A DNA stretch of 48,611 bases from Pseudoneurospora amorphoporcata (lineage: Eukaryota > Ascomycota > Sordariomycetes > Sordariales > Sordariaceae), in assembly GCA_033297205.1 (NCBI GenBank), contig MU859279.1, positions 1 to 48,611 on the forward strand, given 5' to 3'. Under the pieces are notes generated by a model. It was not told the origin of the DNA. It saw nothing but the letters and a program-made list of their open reading frames with translations, and ran no database searches. Within the stretch, counting starts at the first letter, position 1. Each line of letters begins with the position of its first letter. The position numbers and the translations under genes were made by a program. Positions 21,601 to 31,066 of this stretch are shown piece after piece.

Positions 21601-21739
21601 CATGCTTGGATTTTCCCTTGACGCCATGGCCTACCATGTTGGTAGGTGGTGTTGGGACAGGACGCTCTTCTGTTCCCGTCTCGGGGTTGACGATGCGCAG
21701 TGCCTTGGACTGTTTTGGCGGGACAGTGAAGAAGGACAT
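18611..21739 (-). CDS. SF1 RNA helicase, MOV10/SDE3-like (UPF1-like superfamily)
   Basis: Intronless, 1042 aa. The N-terminal 380 residues precede a helicase core: NYEQRIAVDS (Q motif region), Walker A GPPGTGKT at 410-417, motif Ia APSEPAADTL, YRIIVTSCRDASML, Walker B DEAAQ at 558-562, GDEQQLNP at about 595, NYRSHP at 664-669, GPTEAFQGLEHGVVILC, and LNVALTRAKFGLIILG. This order is that of MOV10/SDE3-type 5'-3' RNA helicases used in RNA silencing and retroelement control; fungal relatives act in RNAi or meiotic silencing (SAD-3/Hrr1-type), an orthology not proven here. The tail is acidic (DDDDDDNSEG) and ends in a Met-Glu/Met-Asp run (MEMMEMDMEMEMD) made by CATCTC-type repeats. The stop lies 18 bp from transposon copy A. 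Confidence 0.9.
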   Translation of the reverse strand: MSFFTVPPKQSKALRIVNPETGTEERPVPTPPTNMVGHGVKGKSKHGAPKPKAKLAQVPWVPPPPGSTPPAFDADEHYARGFDVYAPSFVPTALRQINECPGTAVDTFPKTIIDYFQYISGLLPTSLLPALPRPTFADNPSESPFLSPQCYEKYFRSLLEVELGYQRKENASYSLYGHTGLLNFNDPNEPTVTITVPGLRENTPNVEVDDEVQLRQLRFDYGAHSESNFFPWTGYIYNARVSAVVRATETLVLRVGGITHHTAQVVTPTMIPPWPTQFVVKFNIQFLVPMARYTPMIDVLPHITESLDLAEQVLRNDFDALDSFIDEVTRNNGSARPNNKTDGLSTTNVYWKKSMLFPTEADCNSQTNIVNWLEHYNSLRFDESLNYEQRIAVDSVLCQNYGTMPYLISGPPGTGKTKTMIEIALQLVRNVPGCSHILVCAPSEPAADTLADRLSKSMNRKELFRLNRPTRDSREVLSNLLPYCYIQNDVFALPPFAQLMSYRIIVTSCRDASMLMYARLTNSDLYTVSSSLHQQIHPTLSPPPTKSARLHWSALLIDEAAQAMEPEALIPLHVVSPPLKGPSPLFTPLVIMAGDEQQLNPRTSCPCTPLQQSLFARLFKRPVYSNHPLARRLHGKDAQPPKQQYQLHPDLLPILRPPFTNLIRNYRSHPAILAMPSQLFYFDTLVAEADEQERNRLEEWAGWRGRHGRRWPILYHDNRSPDDLEAPSLSSATETTGGWFNIGEAHLACQYAASLFRSGLVMQKEICIMSPFKAQVRLIRSLIRSEMYGMMWEVNVGPTEAFQGLEHGVVILCVTRSRKRFVERDRALGWGVLPGRTGRMGRVGRENGATAGAAGGGIRNKLNVALTRAKFGLIILGSREVMMPDKEEDQNSNNKEKQEEDSDDDDDDNSEGQESGSTSQKEDANSQDNGGRHTKKKAKQEKEKDNMKETPTPCPKTAGTKGREEEEEGTEWAQIIAFCDRNGCIADSNPVSTAAPAPALARSQNGDFMLTKWEMEMMEMDMEMEMDVLDADYDRDHCNSSG

Positions 21740-22446
21740 TTTGGTATGTGGACTGAGATGTCGTCAGTTTAGCTGTTGGAGGTTTATACGCAGTTGAGTC
21801 TGCCCATAGATCGGAATATAATCGGCTCTAGATGATTTTGAAGACCGACCTGGGAGAGGTGACCTTCACCCTACCTCTACTGATAAAGAGATGCGTGCCG
21901 TAAATGACGAGATGCCGAGGTCCAGTGTCAGTGTGGCTCGATGCCTTCATGGACGTTTCGGGCAATCTGAGAACCACAAAGGTCCAGCGAGAAGAGGGGA
22001 GAGATTGAGCGGAGGGGAAGAGTTGTAGTCGTCTCCCATAACTTGGGTGAAAACAGGTTGAGTTGAAGGTTGGGCCGAGAATTGCACTGCCCTGCCTGCC
22101 ACATGAAACACAGTTAAGCTGCCTGCCGCCCGCGCAGCTCATTGCAGCCTAACAATTTTGTCCAACGGGCGCCTGCAGCCCACTAACGATTGGCGTGACA
22201 GGCCTCCCACATGGCCGAGCCATCCCGCTGGAATGACGGGATAGGCGCCCAGGTTAAGGTGCACCAGTGCATTCTTCACATCCTCTCGTCCGGATTAGTA
22301 GGACATGATTGCTTTTGGGGGGTGTCTTCCCGTCAGTCCGTTCTCATGTTTGTTTCATCCAAACACACATCAAATTAATGGCATCTCCAACTTTAAAAAA
22401 GAAACACTCAAAACGCTCAAACACGCTTGCTCGCTCGCTCGCTCGC
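21740..22446. other. Intergenic, helicase promoter side
   Basis: About 700 bp between the helicase start and the HPP stop, both minus-strand genes. No gene is seen. A GCTCGCTCGCTCGCTC run at 22430-22447 abuts the HPP stop. Confidence 0.5.
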
Positions 22447-24006
22447 TCATAACCTCTCCGAAATCGTCTCCAAAAACCTCACCTCTTCCGGCCGCAGATT
22501 GAGACCCTCGGGTATCTCCACGCGTCCCCTCGTGATCACCACCCTCAGTCCCGGTCCTCCATCATCATCATCATTCTCACCATCATCCCCCGACTCCGTC
22601 GTCGACGTCGACATCTGCGCTTCCATGTCGATATCCGCGACCCCATCTCCTCGGGCTTCTCCAAGGCGCTCATCACTCGTACTCGTCCCTTTCATATTAT
22701 TCACCGTCTCTTCGCTTCCACTCCCCCCTTTACCTTGTGCCGCCCCCTTCTCCCTCTCCTTCTCCCTCCCACCCTTCCCCTTCATCTTCCCCCCCCAGAA
22801 AGCCCCCGTCTCCTCCGGACTCCACCAATAAAACGGAAACCTCCTCCGCAAGTTATTCACCACCAACGCACAGCAAAGCATAATCGCACACCCCAGCATC
22901 ACCGGCGCAATCAGGAACCACCCCAGCCCCTGCACCTTATCGTCCAGCACAGCCATCAGCGCCGTCGCCCCCGCGGGCGGATGGACCGTTCCCGTCAGCG
23001 CCATGACGGCCGTTGCCGAGGCGCAGGCCAGCGCGGCGCCCAGCCACCGGATGGATTCGAAATGCGGCGACAAGGCAAACAGTTTGGCGGTGGAGATGCC
23101 GACTATGCAAGAAAAAAGCTGGCCGAGGATGGCGTTGCGCGGTTGCGAGAGGGGGGATTCGATGGCGTAGAATTCTAGGACTGCTGCTGCGCCCTGTTTT
23201 GTGGTTTTGGTTTTGGTTAGCACTTTTGTTCTGTTCGTGGCAGGTACCCAAGGTAAGGTAGAGATGATTTGGTTCCTAGGGTGGGTGGGTTATATCCCAA
23301 GGGATGCATGCATGCCCCTGATCAAATGGCAGCGCATTGAAATCCGTGGGACAGGACAGACAGGATGGGATGAAATGGGATGAAATGGGACGGTGCAGTG
23401 TTGACGTAGTGCAAATCCATTCGGGGACAGGATCCCGTCGATGTGTCGCCACCATCGCTGCTTGTCGCCCCATTGCCCATCGCCCCATCGTAGCAGCCGC
23501 CGCCAACCGCCGCCCACCACCAAAAACCCATTCCTCATTTTTTTTTTTTCCCCAAGCTACCTTAGGTAGGTAGGTATTCACTTCCTTCCGATACCCAAAA
23601 ATACGTACCTAACCACAACCACACCCACCCATCTCATCACCAAAGGAAGGAACCAAAAAATAACAAAATAACAGAACAAAAAAAAAAAAAAAAAAAAACT
23701 TACAAAACTCCCCACAACAACCGGCCCTCCCCTCTCCCTAAACCCCTCATAATACTCCCCCACCGCCGCAATAACCGTCAACGTGGCAAAAATCCCCACA
23801 AACGCAAAAAATATCACCGCCACATTCCCCGGTGGCTTCTTAAGTGGTCGCTTGGCATCTCGATATCCCAAAAAGTAAGCGACGGGTGTCGGGAAGTGAT
23901 GTAGTACCGAGGCAGGCACAAACGGGTTTAGGTAGCGGTCTGTGTCTAGATGCCAGGTTGTTGGGGGGGTGCGGTACCATTTTGGTGGGTTGGTGGGTTT
24001 GGGCAT
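22447..24006 (-). CDS. HPP-family integral membrane protein
   Basis: Exons 23704-24006 and 22447-23193 give 349 aa. The intron is unusually long (510 bp) but has GTAAGT, GCTAAC and CAG, and joins PVVVGSF to GAAAVLEFYAIESPLSQPRN in phase 0, which recreates the HPP core. Hydrophobic spans are VAVIFFAFVGIFATLTVIAA, SFGAAAVLEF, LACASATAVMALTG and FLIAPVMLGCAIMLCCALVV; the name-giving TVHPPAGATALMA follows the third. HPP proteins are small multi-pass membrane proteins, and some bacterial and plant members are linked to nitrite transport. The C-terminal 120 residues are charged, hydrophilic and probably cytosolic. Another in-frame ATG at 24168 would add a Pro/Asp-Gln-rich leader; MPKPTNPPKWYRTPP fits better as start. 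Confidence 0.88.
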
Positions 24007-25834
24007 TGTGTTGTGTTCTGGGGGCTGGGTTCTGGCTTGTGTTCTAGTTCTGGGTGGGTTGGGTGGGCCGAGGTGAAGTGAAGTTTGGTCTTGGTCTTGG
24101 TCTTGGTCCTCCGGGTCTGGTCCGGGTCGGCGCGCGGGTTCGGTCGGACACGGACTGGACACGGACACGGATACGGGGTTTGTGGAACTTTTGGTCTTGG
24201 TCTCTCGGCTCGGGGTGGAGGAGCTCCGGGTCCGTGGTTGCGGAATTATGGTGGAATGGTGTCAAGGTGGAACACCGGGATGGGATAATACCTCCCGTCC
24301 TATCGGGGAGTAGGTAGACTCGACTCGACGGCAGTGGTGTGTCGTGTCGTTGTGGAACCTAGGTACTCTCGTCTCGTTAAGGTACGGTACGGTATCGTAG
24401 GCAGGCCAAAGGGCACGGGTGGAACGGAACTCGAGATTCGGTGTAGCGCAGCGCCCAGACGGGATGTGAAACGAGGAATTCGGGATGGGAGTATGTAAGC
24501 GCGAAATTCGGGATGCGAGTATGTAAGCGCCGGAATGCTGCCTGCTGTGTATGCATGCAGGTATCGCTGCTGCCGAAGGAATCGATGTCGAAATCGAAAA
24601 ACTGAAAAACAGAACCTGGAACAAAAAGCAGAAAAACAAGGAAGGTCAAGTCCAAATAGACTAACCAGGTGCACCGCCGTGTTATATTCCCCTTCCCCTT
24701 CCAATCCCGTTGACCGCTAACAAAAACTTGCTTTCCAAGCCACCAATCTTTTTTCTTTACTCTCGATCCAATCGCTGACGGGGTCAACTCTCCGATCCGA
24801 TCTGCCCGGTACCTCGAGAAAACAAACACCGAACCGGAGCGAACATGTGTGGTCAAAATAAGGTGCTGTCTCGGTGTGTTTGTGTTCCCATGATCTCATC
24901 ATCCGATGGGTCCAGAGGCACATGCATGCAATTGGGTCCGGTTGCTAAGGGCGGGGATCCACTGGACTTATACCTAGTGATCCGCTATAATCAGGCACTC
25001 AAGGGCGCTGGCTGAGTCTCTGAGAGGTCCCGTCGTTGTTAGGGGACGGCCGGCGGGGGGAGCACGAGCCAAGGGCACGCCAGGCTGGGAAGGCGAATGG
25101 AAATGATGAAAGGAAAGAGAAAAAAGGAGGCAAAAAACGCTGATCCTTTTAGTAAATAACCGACCGTGACAAGGTCATGGCGATCGGCGTCGGGATCTCG
25201 GGCATCGGAGAATGAGAGAGATGAAAAACTAAAAAGCATCAGACGGGAGCGAAGCGGAGACATGCTTGCTGTCTTATACATACATAACTACAGGTACCTA
25301 GTAAATGTCAACCCTACCTAGACGAACTAGAAAAGCAGAAACCAGAGAACCCAAAAAAAAAAAAAAAAAAAAAAAAAAAAGAAAAGCAGCAAACCGTGCA
25401 TAGAAATGGCGTCTTCGTCACACCCCTTCTTCCTCGTATAAACCATAAAGCGAAGATAAGAAATATATTAACAACAGCCACAACAGGGGCCAAACATCGC
25501 CAAAGCATGGCCCACAGTGTCCGATCCGTCCCCATTCATTCGGCGGCGACGACAAAACTACCAAAAAAAAAAAAAAAAAAACTAAGCGACATATGAAAGT
25601 GATGCTCGCTGTGACCAAAACATTCAAAAGCCCAAGGATTGATTCCCTGAACCAACCGCCAAAGAAAATATGCACCCTCGACCCAAGTTGACTTGCTGTG
25701 TGTTGTTTCCAACGGTGAGCAAAGACCGCACACCCACCCCAGCCGTCCTCCAGGGCTCCGGGGGTCTCACGGGCAGTCAGATTTGCTAACAGAAACTCCG
25801 AATCAGGCTTAGCGGCCGCCTTTCCCTTGATTGA
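24007..25834. other. 1.8-kb intergenic region with small tandem repeats
   Basis: Holds the HPP promoter side and the NLR 3' side. TCTTGG repeats occur at 24088-24110, and two 28-bp imperfect units (AATTCGGGATG.GAGTATGTAAGCGC) at 24477-24532. A28 lies at 25353-25380 and A-rich runs near 25562. No gene is supported. Confidence 0.5.
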
Positions 25835-28800
25835 TCATGCCCGAGTGTCCGTGCTACCGGCCACCACCCGGTTCGGTCCCGCACCGCTATCTCCGCGGAG
25901 CTTCCCGCCCGGCCGCCGTTCCTGTAGCCCTGCAAGGTTTTGGCGGCGTTCCCAATCATAAATTCGTTTCTGAACCCAATTCACCAGCGATCCTGGTTTT
26001 AAACCCCCTTTCAAAAGGAGACCTAGTATCTCGTCCCCCGCCCTACGCTGCGTACGTTGGATAAATACTATGGTGAGGGTCAAAGGCGTTCGACCTTTGT
26101 ATGGCGCCTCAACGTCCGCACCCAACTCCACAAGTAGCTTTATCACCTTGATCATCTGCTCCTCTTTGGCTTTCAGCTTTCTCAGGGCCATGGCCACTAG
26201 AGGCTTGCTGCGCATGTTGGCTCCTCTGCTCGCCAAGTACCGTGTACCCTCCAAATCATAGCGCTCAACCGATATCGTGAGCGCGGTTTGGCCCTGGCCG
26301 TTTTCAAGATCTATGTCTGCGCCCAAGTCGATCAATAGGCTTATTATACTCTCCTTCATCTGACCTTGCACGGCCGTGGCCACAAGGGGTTTACTTTGCA
26401 TGTTGGCCCCTCTACTTGCCAACCACCGAATGTGACTCGGGTCTTGTCGTTTGAGTGATGCCAGAAGCGCCGTCTCCCCCGATGGGCTTTCATACTCGAT
26501 ATCTGCGCCGGCATCGAGTAGCAGTTCGTAGACAGGAATATCCGCGTAGTGTAGAAGAGGCGTCAGCCCGTCATGATCAGCATGATTGGGATTGGCACCC
26601 ATTTTCAGCAAAAGAGCGACATTATCTTTATTGTTTTGGCCCACAGCCCAAGTCAAAGCTGTCCAGCCGCGATCATCACTTCTTGCGAGGTCTGCACCGG
26701 CCTCGAGAAGCAGTTGTAAGAATGATACGTCTCTGACCCCAGCAGCTGCCTGCAATGGCGTAGTCGAGCTTCGTGAACCATCCGTCCAGTCAACGTTGAT
26801 CGGTCCTGCATGTATGACTATCTGTGCAGCAGCTGTAACTTCGGGCTCTGAACAACGTGGTTCCCATTCGGAACTACCGACGGATTCAGAGTCGTAATGG
26901 GAGTACGTTTCGGGGAGGTCCCAGTTTGCCAGCTCGAACAAGACTTCTCCTCTACATTCTTTGTCCGAGAACTCGAGGAAGGTATCGAGCACTAGGCGCA
27001 TAACGTCGATGTTGGGAAACCGTGCAGCAGTAACCAGCCATCTTCGTACCAGTTGACGGTCAGTCTTCGCAGCACACACTTGGTCTAACAGAAGCAGAGC
27101 AATATCCTCATGATCATGAATCAGAGCTTCCTCCAAAGCATGGGGTACAGGGGAGGCGCCTTCGTGGAATAAAAATCGAACCATGGCCATATGACCTTGT
27201 CGCGCAGCGAAGCAAACGGCGTCTGACAAATGGTCGGGGTGATAAATGAGCCCACGCTCACAAAGCATTTCGGCGATAGTTAAATTTCCATGCAGAGCGG
27301 CCCAGGAAATAGGAACCCGAGGAAGCCTGCCATCAATAGGGCAGGGAAGATCCTTCACCTCAGGATATTGGGCGAGATTCATAAGCATATTGTCTGAGCC
27401 GTTTAGTAGAAGCCGCAGGATATCTTCATGGTTGCCACGAGCCGCTTCTTCGACCAGTGTACTCAAAATGGGACCGCAGCTTGGTATAGTTGCAGGTGAG
27501 CCGGTCGTAATGCTTGTTGAATCAGCTCTGTCCCAAAGAACCTCAAGGAGAACTTTTAGGTCATGCTTTACTGATAGATGCAAAACGGTAGGTCCATGAC
27601 GCCAGTTGAATTCCTCCCCAATACCAGGCGATATCAACTTGACGAGTCTATTCTCCATTTCGATTAAGATGGCTGATGTCCACAACTCGAAGGGCCAGCC
27701 TGTCTCAATCACTGAACGGTCGTACGCACAGGTCTGCTTGGCATGTGTGCTCCAACAGAGTAAGGCATAGTCAAGCATGGGGAAGCAGTTGATCAGTGAA
27801 TAACGTAAATCATCAACCTCCCAGTCCCCATAAAAACCCTCGGGCCCTGCTGGGTCGGTGATTTCTCGCCAAAGCTGGGAAGTTTCGCTGTGACTGGCAT
27901 GGTATTCTACCACCTCTTTCATTGTCAGCAAGTGAAGACAGGCTTTAGTCAAACGGAGGTTCGCCACTGCAATTGCTTGCCTGGGCGTTGTTGACGTTTT
28001 ATCCAGCGCCTTGAGGCCCTGATCGAGGAAGAAGTCTTTGACCGACTGATGAATGAACTGGGCGGTGTAGCACTTTCCAACTCTCGGAATTGGATCTTCG
28101 TCACTCCATGACAGAGGGGGCATAACACATGGATGATTGGCCCATTCTGATGAGATCACTTCGACAAGACCGCAACTGAGGGTTTGTATTTGTCGCCTTA
28201 CACCGTCGAGATGTTCGACGTAGTTTTTGGATTGCCGGCATTCATGTATAGACCGTTGGGGGGACTCAGGGTTGAATGCCAAAGCCCATTGCAATTCGTC
28301 CAGTCTCAACGGCCGGGTTGCGAAACATACCCATTGTATCAACCACAGCGAGTTTGGCCCCATATCTCGCAAGATCTCTTGATAGAGGGTTTCAAGAGTC
28401 TTCGGAATCGCGTGTATTTCGGCCTCCATTCTTTTGAGTCCGGCGCCCTCACGGTGAAGCTTCAGCACCCGGGCCACAACCAAAGAAGCCCATAGGAACA
28501 CGCCGTTTGCACCATCCCTGATAAGCTTGGGTATAATCGATGACGTTATGTCCGATGTCGTATAGTGGGAAAGTTTTGTCTCAACGAAGCTAGCAATGTC
28601 ATTGCCATTCTCCTTCTCAAGGTTGATTTCCATAACATCGTGTTCCTCGTTGATGATAGGATAATAACGGCAAGAGAAGCAGAGATGAAACTGGGATATA
28701 GGATGGCTCCCAGGGCTTGTAGTCCCATTACGATTGCTCATATCAGCACAAATGTCTTGAAAGATCGATTTGAACGTTTGAACGACCTTGATGGCGCACT

Positions 28801-30601
28801 CCTCGCCAAGTTCGTCCAACGCATCGATGTAGATCCATACCGGACGCCGTGCTGTTAAGGGCAGAAGACAGGACTTGAGGCTCTTCAAAAGCTCTCTCTC
28901 ATGCCACTGCCAGGCCCCGCTGACTTTGCCAAAACTTTTGCACTTTTCATCAAAAGTGGCAATCAACTGCGGCAAAGAGTGCGGTTCGTGAGATAGGATT
29001 TGGTGAAGAAGAGCACGGAAGAGACCCGCTGGTGTCTTCTGAAGTTCATCACCACGCGCGTGGATGAAGAATGAGAGGACAAGAGGATTGTCATTTCCAG
29101 CTGCAGCTGCGGTTTTGCCATGTTCAAAGGCGTACTTTGTGAGTGTGGACTTCCCGACACCGGGGTTCCCCATGATCCATAGCAGTCCCTGAGGGATCTC
29201 CATCCATCTCTTGTACGTAGGATGTTTAAGGAACCACATGCAAGTGCCACTTGCGGCCGGCTCGATGTCCTGGAATCGGTCACGCATGGTTGGAAAGGCG
29301 AGCGACTGGAGGCATTCTTGCCATGAGGTTGGGGGAAGCGATGGTTCGGGTATTAGGGGCACCTCTTCGGCAGGGGCTGGGTGCTGTTCCCCCAGAGGGA
29401 CTGGATGGACACCATCCACAGAGACTGGGTGTACTTCTTCCACTGGGGCTGCAAGTGACACTAGAGCTCCTTTGACGGTCAGTCCATTTGCAAATAAGAC
29501 ATGCCTGCCCACAGAATCTGACGACTGACCTTGCAAATTTCCGCCCTGATTAACTTCTTTATCCATGAGTGGTATCTGTACCCATTCGGAAAGGACATTC
29601 CAAACCCTGACGAACCCAGTATCGGCATGTGACGAAAACTTGACCATGTTTCGATGATTGGCATGAATGGAGATGGCACTGTGTCCATCAATAGTCGCAG
29701 AAGCCTTGGGGACCACCAGCTTTTTTCCTACCATCGGCAGCTCCTCGAAGAAGCATTGGACTCGGATCTCGTTGTCACCTTGGGCCTTGGCAGGCGGAAC
29801 CATTCTGAAAAACGAGGTGTTGATATCATCTAGGAGCTCACTACTCGTGCCGAGTACGTCCAACAGGGCCTTGTTACTAGACTTGAAGAATCCCAGCACA
29901 GACACAGGCATCTGCGCCATTTCTGCGAATGGTGATCCCCGATGGGGAGTGCCCATGAAAATGATTCCACGAGTGTTCTCAAAGATTTCGCGGTGATGTT
30001 GGAGGTCACTAGCGCGCGAGATGAGAAGAGCCTTCTTGCATACCAGACCACCCAAGCTATGTGCGACGAAGATAACGGGACGTCGTGTAGCTGCGGCATT
30101 GCTCCTGGCTCTGTCACCGACGAGGTCGTTGATCAGATTATGTGCGTGGTCGCTCAAGCGGTTTGAGGAAGCACCTGATGCGCCCCGGGCCATTACATAC
30201 GCGTCGTAACCATATGTCAAAATGCGCGCGCTGGGAAGCTTTGGGGGGAGGAGCTTCTTTGGCCATGGTTCTGACTGTCCGTCAGCTGTCCAGGTGTGAT
30301 TTCGGTCGCCGGTCAGACCGTGGATAAAGCAGATATCAACCGCGGCATTCTCGCAATCGTGCCACACTTCAATACCGTCGGGAAAGATTGGAGGATTTAG
30401 AGATTTGTCCGCTTTTCTCGTGGGCCTGAGACCGCCGGAAAAGAAGACTGGTGGGGAAGAGGACCGTGAACTTAGAGACGCGTCGGTAAAATCACTCGTG
30501 ACTGTGAGCTGCGAGGCCTTGACGGAATCCGGAGGTGCTGTATCAAATGGAGCCTGTTTTGATTTCCGTGAAGGGCGGAATATATCTCGTAGGGACGGCA
30601 T
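25835..30601 (-). CDS. NOD-like receptor: alpha/beta hydrolase - NACHT - ankyrin repeats
   Basis: Intronless, 1588 aa. A short basic N-terminus (MPSLRDIFRPSRKSK) and Ser-rich linker lead to a lipase-like alpha/beta hydrolase at about 78-330, with FIHGLTGDRNHTW, nucleophile elbow AHSLGG (Ser182) and catalytic-His candidate H316 in ANHRNMVKF; this is the SesB-type head of fungal NLRs. A Pro/Val/Glu/His repeat linker (EVHPV, GVHPVP, EQHPAP) follows at about 388-420. NACHT: P-loop GNPGVGKST at 478-486, Walker B WIYIDALDELGEE near 595, then winged-helix-like LIQWVCFATRPLRLDEL. From about 1030 to 1560 come ankyrin units (LLLEAGADL, LLLKMGANPNHAD, LLLDAGADI, LLIDLGADIDLENG, LLVELGADVEAP). Such STAND proteins sense non-self and trigger incompatibility or cell death. 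All key residues are present. Confidence 0.92.
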   Translation of the reverse strand: MPSLRDIFRPSRKSKQAPFDTAPPDSVKASQLTVTSDFTDASLSSRSSSPPVFFSGGLRPTRKADKSLNPPIFPDGIEVWHDCENAAVDICFIHGLTGDRNHTWTADGQSEPWPKKLLPPKLPSARILTYGYDAYVMARGASGASSNRLSDHAHNLINDLVGDRARSNAAATRRPVIFVAHSLGGLVCKKALLISRASDLQHHREIFENTRGIIFMGTPHRGSPFAEMAQMPVSVLGFFKSSNKALLDVLGTSSELLDDINTSFFRMVPPAKAQGDNEIRVQCFFEELPMVGKKLVVPKASATIDGHSAISIHANHRNMVKFSSHADTGFVRVWNVLSEWVQIPLMDKEVNQGGNLQGQSSDSVGRHVLFANGLTVKGALVSLAAPVEEVHPVSVDGVHPVPLGEQHPAPAEEVPLIPEPSLPPTSWQECLQSLAFPTMRDRFQDIEPAASGTCMWFLKHPTYKRWMEIPQGLLWIMGNPGVGKSTLTKYAFEHGKTAAAAGNDNPLVLSFFIHARGDELQKTPAGLFRALLHQILSHEPHSLPQLIATFDEKCKSFGKVSGAWQWHERELLKSLKSCLLPLTARRPVWIYIDALDELGEECAIKVVQTFKSIFQDICADMSNRNGTTSPGSHPISQFHLCFSCRYYPIINEEHDVMEINLEKENGNDIASFVETKLSHYTTSDITSSIIPKLIRDGANGVFLWASLVVARVLKLHREGAGLKRMEAEIHAIPKTLETLYQEILRDMGPNSLWLIQWVCFATRPLRLDELQWALAFNPESPQRSIHECRQSKNYVEHLDGVRRQIQTLSCGLVEVISSEWANHPCVMPPLSWSDEDPIPRVGKCYTAQFIHQSVKDFFLDQGLKALDKTSTTPRQAIAVANLRLTKACLHLLTMKEVVEYHASHSETSQLWREITDPAGPEGFYGDWEVDDLRYSLINCFPMLDYALLCWSTHAKQTCAYDRSVIETGWPFELWTSAILIEMENRLVKLISPGIGEEFNWRHGPTVLHLSVKHDLKVLLEVLWDRADSTSITTGSPATIPSCGPILSTLVEEAARGNHEDILRLLLNGSDNMLMNLAQYPEVKDLPCPIDGRLPRVPISWAALHGNLTIAEMLCERGLIYHPDHLSDAVCFAARQGHMAMVRFLFHEGASPVPHALEEALIHDHEDIALLLLDQVCAAKTDRQLVRRWLVTAARFPNIDVMRLVLDTFLEFSDKECRGEVLFELANWDLPETYSHYDSESVGSSEWEPRCSEPEVTAAAQIVIHAGPINVDWTDGSRSSTTPLQAAAGVRDVSFLQLLLEAGADLARSDDRGWTALTWAVGQNNKDNVALLLKMGANPNHADHDGLTPLLHYADIPVYELLLDAGADIEYESPSGETALLASLKRQDPSHIRWLASRGANMQSKPLVATAVQGQMKESIISLLIDLGADIDLENGQGQTALTISVERYDLEGTRYLASRGANMRSKPLVAMALRKLKAKEEQMIKVIKLLVELGADVEAPYKGRTPLTLTIVFIQRTQRRAGDEILGLLLKGGLKPGSLVNWVQKRIYDWERRQNLAGLQERRPGGKLRGDSGAGPNRVVAGSTDTRA

Positions 30602-30830
30602 GGTCGCTCAACGGCAGGAAGCAGTGAGGGTTTGTCGTATCAATGCCGGGACATTGAGGAGCATATTTTTGGCGTGAGAAATATAACCTGACAGACAGCT
30701 GAAGATGAGAACCGGGGGCGGGTTCACGGAAGGCGACGAGACGACCAGGGCCATGATCGTGTCCAATCCGAGCTGTCGATGTGGCGGAAACGCATGGCGG
30801 GATGCTACATGGCGAGTGGTCGTTAACGTA

Positions 30831-31066
30831 CAATCTAATACTGGTTTGTTTGTTAGCTCGGTACGCCTGGTCTACTGGACAAAATGGCTCTGTACGGTTC
30901 AAAAGGGCTCTAATGAAAATCAATATCGTATATCAAACTCACCAAAACAGTATATGCAAGGTAAGATACGCCTTGATTATTGAACGAAACGAATCATCAA
31001 GGTGTCAAAACGCCTAAGGAAGTTGATTCGAGGTCTCGAGCTAACAAACAAACCAGTATTAGATTG
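30831..31066. mobile_element. Short MITE with 30-bp perfect TIRs and TA target duplication
   Basis: 30831-30860 and 31037-31066 are perfect inverted repeats over 30 bp, starting CAATCTAATACTGG. TA flanks both sides (30829-30830, 31067-31068), as for Tc1/mariner-type elements. The whole is 236 bp with no coding frame. It lies 230 bp upstream of the NLR start, within its likely promoter. Confidence 0.88.

Noticed and set aside
22559..22620. CATCAT repeats as a CRISPR-like or regulatory array
   Set aside because: Simple codon repeats in the HPP coding sequence (Asp-rich tail); no spacer structure.
235..30601. Functional link between the CHORD-like array and the NLR (by analogy with plant RAR1-NLR partnership)
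   Set aside because: They are about 20 kb apart with unrelated genes between them, and the CHORD resemblance is partial; nothing in the sequence supports interaction.
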